DNA of 64,000 nt. Source: an uncultured Pelagibacteraceae bacterium. Lineage in GTDB: Bacteria; Pseudomonadota; Alphaproteobacteria; Pelagibacterales; Pelagibacteraceae. Location of the stretch: positions 124,001-188,000 of the forward strand of contig CACLAY010000001.1 in the NCBI GenBank assembly GCA_902604975.1, read 5' to 3'. A program made the translations under genes and the position numbers. Of the stretch, positions 51,398 through 62,145 are shown in pieces. Every line of letters begins with the position of its first letter. Positions within the stretch are counted from its first letter, which is position 1. Below the pieces are notes generated by a model. It saw only the letters and a list, made by a program, of their open reading frames with translations. It was not told where the DNA came from and did no database searches.

Positions 51398-52401
51398 CCG
51401 TCTGAGCTTTGATCTGAATATGCTTTAACGATTTTAGACACAAGTGGGTGTCTAACTACATCTTTGTGATCAAAATCAACTACAGAAATTTCTTTTAGAT
51501 GTCCCAGTAATTTTTTTGATCTGTGTAAACCTGAAAGTGATTTGTTAGGTAAATCTATTTGTGAGGGATCACCATTTATTACGATCTTCGAGTTTTCTCC
51601 AATTCTAGTTAAAAACATTTTAATCTGTGTATCTGTTGCGTTCTGTGCCTCATCAAGAATTGCAAAAGAATTTTTTAAAGTTCTACCTCTCATAAATGCT
51701 AAAGGGGCTATTTCTATATCACCAACTTCAATTTTTTTTTGTATCTTTTCAAAATCTAATAAATCGTACAATGAATCATATAATGGTCTTAAATATGGAT
51801 CTACTTTTTCTCTCATATCACCAGGTAAAAATCCAAGTCTTTCACCAGCTTCAACAGCAGGCCTCGATAAAATAATTCTATCTATTTTTTTGTCTAATAA
51901 CATTGTTAGTGCAACAGCAACGGCTAAAAAAGTTTTACCAGTTCCAGCAGGTCCAGCTGAAATAATTATGTCTGATTCCTTTAAAGCTCTAACATAATCT
52001 TTCTGTCTTTCAGATCTTGGTATTACAGACTTTTTTGGAGTTTTAATTATATATTCTACTTTTTTTTCAGTTTTATTTTTTTCGTCAATCATAAATTCAT
52101 TTATGGAAGAAATTATATCTTTTTTTTCAATTGTTCCATTATTTAAAAACTGTTCAGTCAAAAATTGTATAGCATTTTTGATTAAATTATTCTTTTCTGG
52201 ATCACTTTTTACTAGGATAGAATTCCCTCTAGAATATAATCTAGTTTTTGAAATTTTCTCTAATTCCTTTAAATTATTATTAAACTCACCTGCCACACCA
52301 AGTAACAAATCATTATTTTGAAATATTATGCTTAGAGTATTATTTTCAGAATATACATATTTTAATTCTGAAATAATTTTTTTTTTTATTAAATTACTCA
52401 A
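51394..52401 (-). CDS. PhoH-like protein
   Basis: SAGPAGTGKTFLAVAVA; SRPAVEAGERLGFLPGD; ILDEAQNAT. Confidence 0.95.
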   Translation of the reverse strand: MSNLIKKKIISELKYVYSENNTLSIIFQNNDLLLGVAGEFNNNLKELEKISKTRLYSRGNSILVKSDPEKNNLIKNAIQFLTEQFLNNGTIEKKDIISSINEFMIDEKNKTEKKVEYIIKTPKKSVIPRSERQKDYVRALKESDIIISAGPAGTGKTFLAVAVALTMLLDKKIDRIILSRPAVEAGERLGFLPGDMREKVDPYLRPLYDSLYDLLDFEKIQKKIEVGDIEIAPLAFMRGRTLKNSFAILDEAQNATDTQIKMFLTRIGENSKIVINGDPSQIDLPNKSLSGLHRSKKLLGHLKEISVVDFDHKDVVRHPLVSKIVKAYSDQSSDG

Positions 52402-52402
52402 T

Positions 52403-53737
52403 TTAAGCAGCTTCCATTTTTTTATTTAATAAACCAAATAAGGTATTCTGATTACTAGTTTGAATTTTTACTTCTACAACTTTACCAATGAGATTTTCAT
52501 TTCCACTAAAAATTACAGGTGAAATATATTTATTTCTTCCAAATAATTTATTTTGTTTTTTCATTTTGTTCTCAACAAGCACATTAATAATATTATTTTC
52601 TAATGATTTATTAATTTCTATTTGATTTTTAAATAATTGCCCTTGTATTAAAGTCAGTCTCTCTTTAGCAATATTTTTTTCAACCATTTCTAGTTTTGCA
52701 GCTTTTGTTCCAGGTCTAGGACTAAATATAAATGAAAAAGAATTAATAAATTTAATTTTTTTTATCAGTTCACATGTGTGTTCAAAATCCTTCTGAGTTT
52801 CTCCAGGATAGCCAATAATAAAATCACTAGAAAATTCGATCTCTGGATTGATTTTCTTTAATCTTTCATAAACTTTTAAATAATCTTCAACAGTATGTTT
52901 TCTGTTCATTAACTTTAACATTTTATTTGAACCACTTTGAATGGGTAAATGAACAAATGGCATCAATTTATTACTATAAGAATAACAATCAATTAAATCA
53001 TCTGTCATATCTATTGGATGCGATGTCGTATATCTTATTCTTTCCAACTCTGAAAATTGTTCTAAATGTTTTATTAGATCAGATATTCTATACTCTCTAA
53101 AGTTTTCTTTATATGAGTATGCATTTACATTTTGACCAAGCAATGTGATTTCTTTTGCACCATTTTCTATTAATTGTTCTGCCTCTTCTATGATTTTATT
53201 AAATGGTCTAGAATACTCAGGTCCTCTTGTATAAGGTACTACACAAAAATGACAAAACTTATCGCATCCTTCTTGAATTGTTAAGAAAGCAGATATTTTG
53301 CTATTATTGTTTTTTATTTGATCGAAATATCCAAACTTTGAAATAGTATCAAATTCTGTTTCTTCTTGTTTCAAATTTACAATATGATTTTTTAACAATT
53401 CATTAACTTTGTGATATGATTGAGGTCCTAATACAATATCTATATATGGTTCCCTCTTGACCATTTCTTCATTTTCAGCCTGTGCAACACATCCTGCAAC
53501 TACCATTATTGGTTTTTTTTTATCTCTATATAATTTTTTAACTCTACCTATTTCATGGTAGATTTTTTCCTTAGCTTTGTCACGAATGTGACAAGTATTT
53601 AAAATATAACAATCTGCATTTGATTGATTATTAGTCTTCACAAAACCTAGCTTACTTACAGAATCATATATTCTGTTGGAATCATACTCATTCATTTGAC
53701 AACCAAAAGTTTTTATAAAGATTTTTCCGCTCAACAT
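52403..53737 (-). CDS. miaB: tRNA-2-methylthio-N6-dimethylallyladenosine synthase
   Basis: KTFGCQMNEYDS; EGCDKFCHFCVVPYTRG; TRAM tail. Confidence 0.97.
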   Translation of the reverse strand: MLSGKIFIKTFGCQMNEYDSNRIYDSVSKLGFVKTNNQSNADCYILNTCHIRDKAKEKIYHEIGRVKKLYRDKKKPIMVVAGCVAQAENEEMVKREPYIDIVLGPQSYHKVNELLKNHIVNLKQEETEFDTISKFGYFDQIKNNNSKISAFLTIQEGCDKFCHFCVVPYTRGPEYSRPFNKIIEEAEQLIENGAKEITLLGQNVNAYSYKENFREYRISDLIKHLEQFSELERIRYTTSHPIDMTDDLIDCYSYSNKLMPFVHLPIQSGSNKMLKLMNRKHTVEDYLKVYERLKKINPEIEFSSDFIIGYPGETQKDFEHTCELIKKIKFINSFSFIFSPRPGTKAAKLEMVEKNIAKERLTLIQGQLFKNQIEINKSLENNIINVLVENKMKKQNKLFGRNKYISPVIFSGNENLIGKVVEVKIQTSNQNTLFGLLNKKMEAA

Positions 53738-53768
53738 ATTTTAACTTAAAAAAATTTTGAAATTCCTA

Positions 53769-54197
53769 TCATTTACTTTTTTTAATTCCATAAAGCTCTA
53801 GTTTATGATCTACTAAATTATACCCATACTTCTCTGCAACTTTTTGTTGAAGTTTTTCTATATCTTCATCGACAAACTCAATTATTTCTCCCGATTTAAT
53901 ATCAATAAGATGATCATGATGACTTTCATCCACAGTTTCATATCTCGCCTTTCCACCTTTAAAATCATGCTTGGTCAATATGCCTGACTCCTCAAAAAGC
54001 TTAACTGTTCTGTAAACTGTAGCAATACTTATTTTTGAATCTAGTTTAGAGACTCTTTGATATAATTCATCAACATCAGGATGATCCGACTCGCCATAAA
54101 CTTCTTTTGACTCAGATAAAACTTTGGCAATTATTTTTCTTTGATCGGTTAGCTTAACACCTTTCTTTTGGCAAATTTGTTCTATAGTTTCAGACAT
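53769..54197 (-). CDS. fur: Fur-family metal-responsive regulator
   Basis: KLTDQRKIIAKVL; SIATVYRTVKLFEESGIL; SHHDHLIDIKSGEIIEF. Confidence 0.9.
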   Translation of the reverse strand: MSETIEQICQKKGVKLTDQRKIIAKVLSESKEVYGESDHPDVDELYQRVSKLDSKISIATVYRTVKLFEESGILTKHDFKGGKARYETVDESHHDHLIDIKSGEIIEFVDEDIEKLQQKVAEKYGYNLVDHKLELYGIKKSK

Positions 54198-54205
54198 AAT
54201 TTATT

Positions 54206-54571
54206 CTAACTCGAATATACAGGTTTTATCAAACTTTTATTTCTATTTAATTTTATTAAATTGTTGTAATTTTTATTTATTAAATCATCAGAATCAAATC
54301 CAATTAAAATAGAGTTATTTGCTAAAGAAATAGCTTTCGCTATTGATAGGGAAATTCTAAGGCTGGTAAATTTACCTGGTCCTAAATTAACAAATATTCG
54401 ATTTATATCAGATATTTTTATTTTTTTTATATTCAGAAATTTCAAAAGTATTTTCATAAAATTATCAAAGTTTTCTCTACTGTTTGTATGCTTGCTGATA
54501 TATGATTGTTTACTAGTAATGATAACAAAAACAATTTTTTCATTAGCCGCATCAATTATTAAATTTTTCAT
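54206..54571 (-). CDS. tsaB: short TsaB-like protein (t6A biosynthesis), lacking most of the C-terminal half
   Basis: LIIDAANEKIVFVI; FVNLGPGKFTSLRISLSIAKAISLANN; upstream of fur. Confidence 0.78.
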   Translation of the reverse strand: MKNLIIDAANEKIVFVIITSKQSYISKHTNSRENFDNFMKILLKFLNIKKIKISDINRIFVNLGPGKFTSLRISLSIAKAISLANNSILIGFDSDDLINKNYNNLIKLNRNKSLIKPVYSS

Positions 54572-55571
54572 TTTTTATCTTTTTTTTTTAAATGCTTATG
54601 CAGAAACTGTAAACAAAAAATATGAACCAAATGAAGAGGGGATTTTGGCTTTGATGTATCACAGATTTGAAGAAAATAAATATCCTTCAACCAATATAAA
54701 AATTGATATTTTTCAAGAACATTTAAATATTATTAGAGAAAATAACTTTTCTTTTTTAAATCCAAAAAACTTTGATATAGAATTTAATAAAGTAAGTGAA
54801 GAGAAAAAAATTTTACTTACTATCGATGATGCATTTTCCTCTTTTTATTTGAACGCATGGCCAATTCTAAAAAAAGATAAAATTCCTTTTATTTTATTTG
54901 TTTCAACAGAGGCTGTAGGCAAAAACGGTTATATGAGTTGGGATGAAATTATTGAGATATCAAAAGAAGATTTTGTATTTATTGGAAATCACTCACATAC
55001 ACATGATTACTTAGTAAAATATAAATTCGAAAAATTTGAAAAAGATATAGTTAAATCAATAAAAATATTTGAAAAAAATCTTGGCTACAATTCTAATTTT
55101 TTTTCATACCCATTTGGTGAGTACAGTTTAGAACAAAAAAAATATATTTCTAAAAATTTTGAATATGCTTTTGGTCAACACTCAGGAGTTATAGATCTAA
55201 ATAAAGATAAATATGAATTACCTAGATTCCCTATAAATGAAAAATATGGAGATTTAGAAAGATTTAAATTTTTAATAAATCTTTTACCGCTACAGTATAA
55301 AGCTATAATTCCAGAAGAAAAATTTTTATTAAATACTAGTAATCCACCAAAACTAATAATAGAATTTTTTAATAATCAACCCAAAATCAATAAAATAAAT
55401 TGCTTTTCAAATGAAGGAGGGGAGTGGAAAAACTCTCAACTAAAATATGAAAAAGATAAAATTGAAGTTATTTTTGATGAAAAATTTTTACCAAGAAGAG
55501 GGAGAATAAATTGCTCAATGCAAGATGAAGATGGATGGAGATGGTTTGGAACCCAATTTACTCTAAATTAA
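54519..55571 (+). CDS. secreted polysaccharide deacetylase-family protein
   Basis: LALMYHRF; LLTIDDAFSSFY; GNHSHTH; signal peptide MITKTIFSLAASIIKFFIFYLFFLNAYA. Confidence 0.87.
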   Translation: MITKTIFSLAASIIKFFIFYLFFLNAYAETVNKKYEPNEEGILALMYHRFEENKYPSTNIKIDIFQEHLNIIRENNFSFLNPKNFDIEFNKVSEEKKILLTIDDAFSSFYLNAWPILKKDKIPFILFVSTEAVGKNGYMSWDEIIEISKEDFVFIGNHSHTHDYLVKYKFEKFEKDIVKSIKIFEKNLGYNSNFFSYPFGEYSLEQKKYISKNFEYAFGQHSGVIDLNKDKYELPRFPINEKYGDLERFKFLINLLPLQYKAIIPEEKFLLNTSNPPKLIIEFFNNQPKINKINCFSNEGGEWKNSQLKYEKDKIEVIFDEKFLPRRGRINCSMQDEDGWRWFGTQFTLN

Positions 55572-56645
55572 ATTTTTCATTTTTAAACTTGTTGGTAAAA
55601 TATCTACGTCATCAAAATCAGTTAAAGAATTCTGATTAATAATTTTTTTAAGAACTTCTGTATATTCTTTTCCCGTTTCTGCATATTTTTCTAAATACTC
55701 TACTAGTTTTAAACTATTTAATTTTTCATCATTATCTCTTTGAATTGCTCGTTCAATTCTAAATTCTTTATAGCTAGGATGTGTATTCAAATTTCTTAGA
55801 TAAGCTCTAACAGAAGCTTTTAAAATTTTAAACTTTGCAACTCTATGTTTTTTATCTTTTTCAATCTCTAAAGGCTTTATTCCTTCACCAGACCAGGTCC
55901 ACTGTCCAAATAATGCATTTCCTTCTTGTGCAAATCTCGAACTTCCCCAACCAGTTTCTTTAGCTGCCTGAGCTATTGAAAGTGAAATAGGAATTTCATC
56001 CATTCTTATTTTAAGTTTTGCTAAATCATTATTTTTAACGCCATACTGTTTAAATTTTAGTTCAAGCCATGCTTTATCACGTTGTGAGGTATTATTTTTA
56101 TTTAAAATTTCAAAAAGTTTTTTCCGATCAAATCTTATTTTAAGATTTTCCTCAATAATTAATGGTAGTACAATTTTAATAAATAGTTTTTTTCTTTTTT
56201 TTGGACTTTCTATATTTTGAAGCTCTTTAGGAAGTTTTGATAATTGATTCCCTACATTAACCAATTTAGTTTTTTTAACAGTATCAAGATCATATCCATT
56301 ATCTTTAAATAATTCCTCAATTGTTGAGGCACTTAATCTTTGAGGGTCCTCATCTTCTTCATTCTTTCCAAAAACATCAATATCTTCAAAAATATTCCAT
56401 GAATATCTGTCTTTAATTGAGTCTTTAATTATTTTATTTTTTTTATTCTGTTTGTCTAATATTTCATCAAAATTTTGTTTTGAAGAATTTAAAACTACTT
56501 CGTTTGATTCTAAATTAATTTTCATGAAGCTTAGTAAGTTAGGCAAAACTGAGAATATAAGGATTACAACTAGACTTATTAAAAAAGTTTTAAAAAAATT
56601 TATATTACTATTATCTTGTTTTGTTTTTAAATTTTTTTTTTTCAT
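55563..56645 (-). CDS. Bax/FlgJ-like glucosaminidase domain protein, N-terminal TM
   Basis: PISLSIAQAAKETGWGSSRFAQEGNALFGQWTW. Confidence 0.88.
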   Translation of the reverse strand: MKKKNLKTKQDNSNINFFKTFLISLVVILIFSVLPNLLSFMKINLESNEVVLNSSKQNFDEILDKQNKKNKIIKDSIKDRYSWNIFEDIDVFGKNEEDEDPQRLSASTIEELFKDNGYDLDTVKKTKLVNVGNQLSKLPKELQNIESPKKRKKLFIKIVLPLIIEENLKIRFDRKKLFEILNKNNTSQRDKAWLELKFKQYGVKNNDLAKLKIRMDEIPISLSIAQAAKETGWGSSRFAQEGNALFGQWTWSGEGIKPLEIEKDKKHRVAKFKILKASVRAYLRNLNTHPSYKEFRIERAIQRDNDEKLNSLKLVEYLEKYAETGKEYTEVLKKIINQNSLTDFDDVDILPTSLKMKNLI

Positions 56646-56681
56646 GTCTCTTTTAAATTCTTATAATTGATAGAAAATATA

Positions 56682-57224
56682 TTATACAGCTAAAACTTCT
56701 TTTACTTCTGGGATATAATGACAAAGAAGATTTTGGACACCTTGTTTTAAAGTTAAAGTTGAAGATGGGCATCCTGAACAGCTACCTTTTAGCATAACAG
56801 TAACTTTTCCATCTTTAAACTCCTTAAATACTATATCTCCCCCGTCTCTTGCAACTGCTGGCCTAATTTTAGTTTCTAATATCTTAATTATTTTATTTTC
56901 AATTTCACCATAATCTTTTTGGCCATCAACTTCTGTTTTTTTTTTTATTATAAACTCATTACCTTCATCATAGTATTCATTAAGATGTGATATCACTATA
57001 TGCTTTATATTTTCCCATTTTTCGTCTTGAGTTTTATTAATTGATAAAAAATCCTCACTTAAAAATATACCTATGACACCATTAATTGATAGAATGCTTT
57101 TTAATACAGGAATTTCTGTTTGATCCTCATTTAAGAATTCATAAGGACCGTCATTTGACACACCTTTTCCTGGTATAAATTTAAGAGAGTTTGGATTTGG
57201 CGTTTCTTGTGTTTGAATGAACAT
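56682..57224 (-). CDS. NifU/NFU-family Fe-S cluster scaffold
   Basis: MFIQTQETPNPNSLKFIPG; RPAVARDGGDI; LKGSCSGCPSSTLTLK. Confidence 0.95.
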   Translation of the reverse strand: MFIQTQETPNPNSLKFIPGKGVSNDGPYEFLNEDQTEIPVLKSILSINGVIGIFLSEDFLSINKTQDEKWENIKHIVISHLNEYYDEGNEFIIKKKTEVDGQKDYGEIENKIIKILETKIRPAVARDGGDIVFKEFKDGKVTVMLKGSCSGCPSSTLTLKQGVQNLLCHYIPEVKEVLAV

Positions 57225-57263
57225 ACAATCTATATAGCAATAAATATTTAAATTTAAAGAATT

Positions 57264-58265
57264 TTAAAAACCTATAATTTTCTTCATTTCATTTATCTTT
57301 TTACCTGCAATTTCCTCTGCTTTACTTGCTCCTTGTTCTAAAAGTTCATCTAAATATTTATGTTCGTTAATCAATTTTTTAATTTCGTCGGAGATTGGTG
57401 AAATTTTACTTGATAAAATTTCAGCTAATTGACTTTTCAGATCTGAAAAATTTTTACCATCAAACTCTTCTAAAGTTTTATCTAAAGTTTGATTTGAAAT
57501 ACTAGAGTAAATACCAAGCAGATTTTCAGCTTCTGGCCTATCTTTTAATTTATTTTTTTCATTTGAAATTGGAAAAGAATCTGTTTTTGCTTTTTTAATT
57601 TTATTTGTAATTTCGTCTTTTGTATCAGTTAGATTAATTCTGCTAAGATCTGATGGATCTGATTTACTCATTTTTTTTAATCCATCTTTTAAACTCATTA
57701 TTCTTGAAAAATCTTTTTTAATTAAAGGTTCTGGAACTTTTAAAAAATCAGCACAATTAAAATCTTTATTAAATTTTTGAGCTATATCCCTAGTTAATTC
57801 TAAATGTTGTTTCTGATCTTCACCGACAGGAACATGCGTTGCATCATAAAGTAATATATCGCTAGCCATTAATATAGGATAAATATAAAGACCTACCGAA
57901 GCTTTTTCTTTATCTTTTCCAGCTTTTTCTTTAAATTGTGTCATTCTATTTAACCAGCCCATTGGGGCCATACAACTCAACATCCATGAACCCTCTGAAT
58001 GTGCATGAACTTTTGATTGGTTAAAAATAATACTTTTACTAGGATCAATGCCACTTGCTATAAATGTAGCGGCTGTTTCACGAATATTATTTCTTAATTG
58101 TTCTTTATCTTGCTTAGTAGTTATTGCATGTAAATCTACAACACAAAAAATACACTCATTTTCATCGTCGTTGTTTAAATCAACAAAATTTTTAATAGCT
58201 CCAAGGTAGTTACCTAAATGAAGATTACCTGTGGGTTGAACACCAGAAAAGATTTTTTTAGACAT
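57264..58265 (-). CDS. trpS: tryptophanyl-tRNA synthetase
   Basis: FSGVQPTGNLHLGNYLGAIKN; KMSKSDPSD. Confidence 0.97.
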   Translation of the reverse strand: MSKKIFSGVQPTGNLHLGNYLGAIKNFVDLNNDDENECIFCVVDLHAITTKQDKEQLRNNIRETAATFIASGIDPSKSIIFNQSKVHAHSEGSWMLSCMAPMGWLNRMTQFKEKAGKDKEKASVGLYIYPILMASDILLYDATHVPVGEDQKQHLELTRDIAQKFNKDFNCADFLKVPEPLIKKDFSRIMSLKDGLKKMSKSDPSDLSRINLTDTKDEITNKIKKAKTDSFPISNEKNKLKDRPEAENLLGIYSSISNQTLDKTLEEFDGKNFSDLKSQLAEILSSKISPISDEIKKLINEHKYLDELLEQGASKAEEIAGKKINEMKKIIGF

Positions 58266-58268
58266 TTG

Positions 58269-59798
58269 TTAATACTTTAAATTAATATCTGAAATTTTAA
58301 AGGCTTTTATAATAATAGAAATTCCAATGTATGAAATGAAAGTTAAAAAAACAATCAAAACAATAAAAATAAATTTATAATAATTTGCATAATTTAATGA
58401 GCTCTCTAAATAATTAATTAAAAAATAAAATATAGAAATTGCAATTATATTTGAGATAATAATTTTAAATATTTGACTAATAAAATTTGAATTAAATTTA
58501 AAATAATTTTTGTTAATTACAAAGACTAGTAAAATAATACCATTAAACCATGAGGAGATTGTCGTAGCGATTGGTATTATAATAAAACCAACCTTTGAAA
58601 AGAACGTCAAGCTAATTGCAATATTTAAAATTACAGAAATTAAAGAATATTTAAATGGTGTGTTGGTATCGTTTCTTGCAAATAAAAACGTTGAAAATAT
58701 TTTAATTAAAGAAAATGCTGGAAGTCCAAACGAAAAATAGAACAAAGCTTTTGCAGAATTACTTACACTCATCTGATCAAAAGAACCATAACCAAATAAA
58801 GCAGACGTTATTTGTTCTGAACCAAACATTAAAGCAAATGATGCAGGTAAGCTTAAAAATAAACTAAGCTCTAAAGCTTTATTTTGTAGTTCTATCGTTT
58901 TTATAGAGTTATTACTTTTAATATGACGGCTTAGATTTGGAAGTATTACAGTACCAATAGCTATGCCTGCTATTGCTAAATTTATCTGATAAATTCTCTC
59001 TGCATAATATAAATAGGAAACAGCACTTGCCTGAAATGATGCAATAATTGTTCCAACTAAGATATTTATTTGTGTAACACCTGAAGAAAATATACTTGGT
59101 AAAAGTTTGCTAAAAAAGTTTTTAACTTTCTCATTTATCTTAAAATTAAAATTTATTTTTATTACAAAGTATTTTTTAACAAATATTGATAAAAAAATAA
59201 ATTGAAGAAGTCCTGCAAGAGTAACGGTATAGGATAAATAATAAACTAAATTATCATTTAAATTTTCAGCATATAATAAACAAATTATCAACAATGTATT
59301 TAAAATTATTGGCGCTGAAGCAGCAGCTGCAAATTTATTATGTGAGTTTAAAATTGCTGAAAAAAAAGATGCTAAACTAATAAAAAATAAAAATGGGAAA
59401 GTAATTCTTGTTAAGTCAATTGCAATATTTAATTTTTCAGGATCGTTTATAAATCCTGGTGCAATAATTTTAATAAATACTGGCATAAATATTTCAATTA
59501 TTAAGATTGTGAAGAACAGTCCTAATAATAATAAATTAAAAATTGTATTTGCAAATGAGTTTGCATTTTTGTTTCCTTTAATAAGTTCTGAAGAATAAGA
59601 AGGGACAAAAGCTGCATTAAAGGTTCCTTCTGAAAATAATCTTCTAAAGGTATTTGGAATTCTAAATGCTACAAAGAAGGCGTCTGCTAAAGGGCCTGAT
59701 CCAAGGTATATTGCTATAAAAAAATCTCTTATGTAACCAAGAACTCTACTTAATAAAACAAATAAACTAAACGTGCTTGTTGACTTAATGAGGTTCAT
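58269..59798 (-). CDS. murJ: lipid II flippase MurJ/MviN
   Basis: SRVLGYIRDFFIAIYLGSGPLADAFFVAFRIPNTFRRLFSEGTFNAAFVP. Confidence 0.96.
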   Translation of the reverse strand: MNLIKSTSTFSLFVLLSRVLGYIRDFFIAIYLGSGPLADAFFVAFRIPNTFRRLFSEGTFNAAFVPSYSSELIKGNKNANSFANTIFNLLLLGLFFTILIIEIFMPVFIKIIAPGFINDPEKLNIAIDLTRITFPFLFFISLASFFSAILNSHNKFAAAASAPIILNTLLIICLLYAENLNDNLVYYLSYTVTLAGLLQFIFLSIFVKKYFVIKINFNFKINEKVKNFFSKLLPSIFSSGVTQINILVGTIIASFQASAVSYLYYAERIYQINLAIAGIAIGTVILPNLSRHIKSNNSIKTIELQNKALELSLFLSLPASFALMFGSEQITSALFGYGSFDQMSVSNSAKALFYFSFGLPAFSLIKIFSTFLFARNDTNTPFKYSLISVILNIAISLTFFSKVGFIIIPIATTISSWFNGIILLVFVINKNYFKFNSNFISQIFKIIISNIIAISIFYFLINYLESSLNYANYYKFIFIVLIVFLTFISYIGISIIIKAFKISDINLKY

Positions 59799-59847
59799 AA
59801 ATCATATTAGTCCTAAATTTACCTTAATAGTATATTAAATTTAGCTA

Positions 59848-62137
59848 ATGAAAAAAAACAAAATTGAACATTATTCTGATAAAGAGGCTCTCGAATTTCA
59901 TAATTCAAATAAATCTGGCAAGATTGAGATAAATTCATCAAAGCCAATGACGTCAAAAAGGGATCTGGCTTTAGCATACTCTCCTGGTGTAGCAGCACCA
60001 GTTAAAGAGATTTATAAAAATCCAGAGCTAGCATATGAATACACAACTAAAGGAAATCTTGTAGCAGTCATAAGTAATGGTTCTGCAATTTTAGGATTGG
60101 GAAATTTGGGTGCAATTGCTTCCAAACCTGTAATGGAGGGTAAAGCAGTTTTATTTAAAAGGTTTGCTGACATAGATGCTATTGATTTAGAGATTGATAG
60201 CAAAGATCCGACTGAAATAATCAACAGCATAAAAAACTTTGCAGTCAGTTTTGGAGGCATTAATCTTGAAGATATTGCAGCTCCAGAATGTTTTATAATT
60301 GAGGAAAATCTGAAAAAAATACTTGATATACCTGTATTTCATGATGATCAACATGGGACGGCAATTATTACGTCAGCAGCACTTATTAATTCAATACATA
60401 TCACTAAAAAAAAAATTTCTAAAATCAAAGTTGTAGTAAACGGTGCAGGAGCATCTGCTATGGCTTGCTCTGATTTATTTTTAAAATTAGGAGTAAAAAA
60501 ACAAAATCTAACAATGATTGATAGTAAGGGTGTTATTAATTTAAATAGAAAAGGATTAAATAAGTGGAAACAGAAATATGCAAAAAAAACAAAAAATAAA
60601 AATTTAAATGATGCATTAAAAAATGCAGATGTTTTTTTAGGTTTATCATCAGCTGGAATTTTGAAAAAAGAAATGATCAAAAAAATGGCAAAAAATCCAA
60701 TTATATTTGCGTGTGCCAATCCTGATCCTGAGATTTTGCCTGAAGAAGCATATAAGATAAGAAAAGATGCAATTATAGCTACCGGAAGATCAGATTATGC
60801 AAACCAGGTAAATAATTTAATTGGTTTTCCATATATATTTAGAGGTGCTCTTGACGTGAGAGCAAAAACTATTAATGAAGAAATGAAAATTTCTGCTGCT
60901 AATGCTATTGCTAAATTAGCTAGAGGGAGAGTTCCTGATGAAGTTGCTGCAGCTATGGGTGGGGATAGGCCAAAATATGGAAAAAATTATATAATTCCAT
61001 CTACATTTGACCCAAGATTAATAAGTGTAATTCCAGTAGCTGTGGCAAAAGCTGCTATTAAAAGTGGTGTAGCTAGAAGAAAAATTGAAAATTTTAGTTT
61101 GTATTCTGAACGATTGAAACAAAGATTAGATCCATCAGTAACTATTTTACAAGGGATAAACTCTAAAATTAAGAAAAATCAAAAAACTGTTGTGTTTGCA
61201 GATGGTGAAGATGAAAATACTTTAAAAGCTGCAATTGCATTTAAAAATAGTGGATTAGGAACTCCTATAATCGTTGCAAAAGAAAACGTCGTTAAAGAAA
61301 GATTAAAAGAAATTGGATTTGGAGAAAATTTAGATATTCAAATTGTTAATTCTACCAATAAAGAATTGCGAGACAAATATGTAAAACTACTCTTTAAGAA
61401 AATGCACAGAGATCAAGGTTTGCTTGAGAGAGATTGTGATAGAATGGTTAGAAATGATAGAGTTATCTGGGCATCATGTATGGTTGAATGTGGAGATGCA
61501 GATGCAATGGTTACAGGTAATACGAGGAGGTATTCTCAATCGTTAGAAAAAATTAAGAAAGTAATTCCTGCAAGGTTAGGTGAAATTATGTTTGGATTAA
61601 ATATGGTAGTGAGTAAAGGAAAAACTGTATTTATTGGGGACACATCAGTAAATGAATACCCGACTTCTGAGGAATTGGCTGATATAGCTATTTCATCTGC
61701 AAGAGTTGTGAGATTATTTGGATTTGATCCAAAAGTTGCTTTTTTATCTCATTCAACATTCGGCCAGCCAATTACAAGTAGAACAAAACATATTAGAGAT
61801 GCTGTTGAAATATTAAAAAAAAGGAAAGTAGATTTTAAGTTTGATGGAGATATGCAGCCAGATGTTGCTCTTAGTGAGGAATATTCTGATTTGTATCCTT
61901 TTTCAGAGATAGTGGGTAAGGCAAACATTTTAATTATGCCTGGTCAACATAGTGCAGCAATTTCTAACAAGATTATGAAAACTTTAGGGGGGGGCAAAGA
62001 TTGTTGGTCCATTATTAATCGGTCTTGCACAACCAATAGAAATTGCACCTTTGCGATCTTCCACCTCTGAAATATTGGATTTAGCATCTGTTGCTGCTTA
62101 TTCAGCTGGAGTAATTAATTATAAAAAAACAAAATAA
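59848..62137 (+). CDS. maeB: NADP-dependent malic enzyme + phosphotransacetylase-like domain (maeB), apparent frameshift at G8 tract
   Basis: AYSPGVAAPVKEI; FHDDQHGTAIITSAAL; ORF stops at 62070 with non-homologous tail, reading with 7 Gs restores ...LGGAKIVGPLLIGLAQPIEIAPLRSSTSEILDLASVAAYSAGVINYKKTK*. Confidence 0.9.
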
Positions 62138-62145
62138 AATATTTA

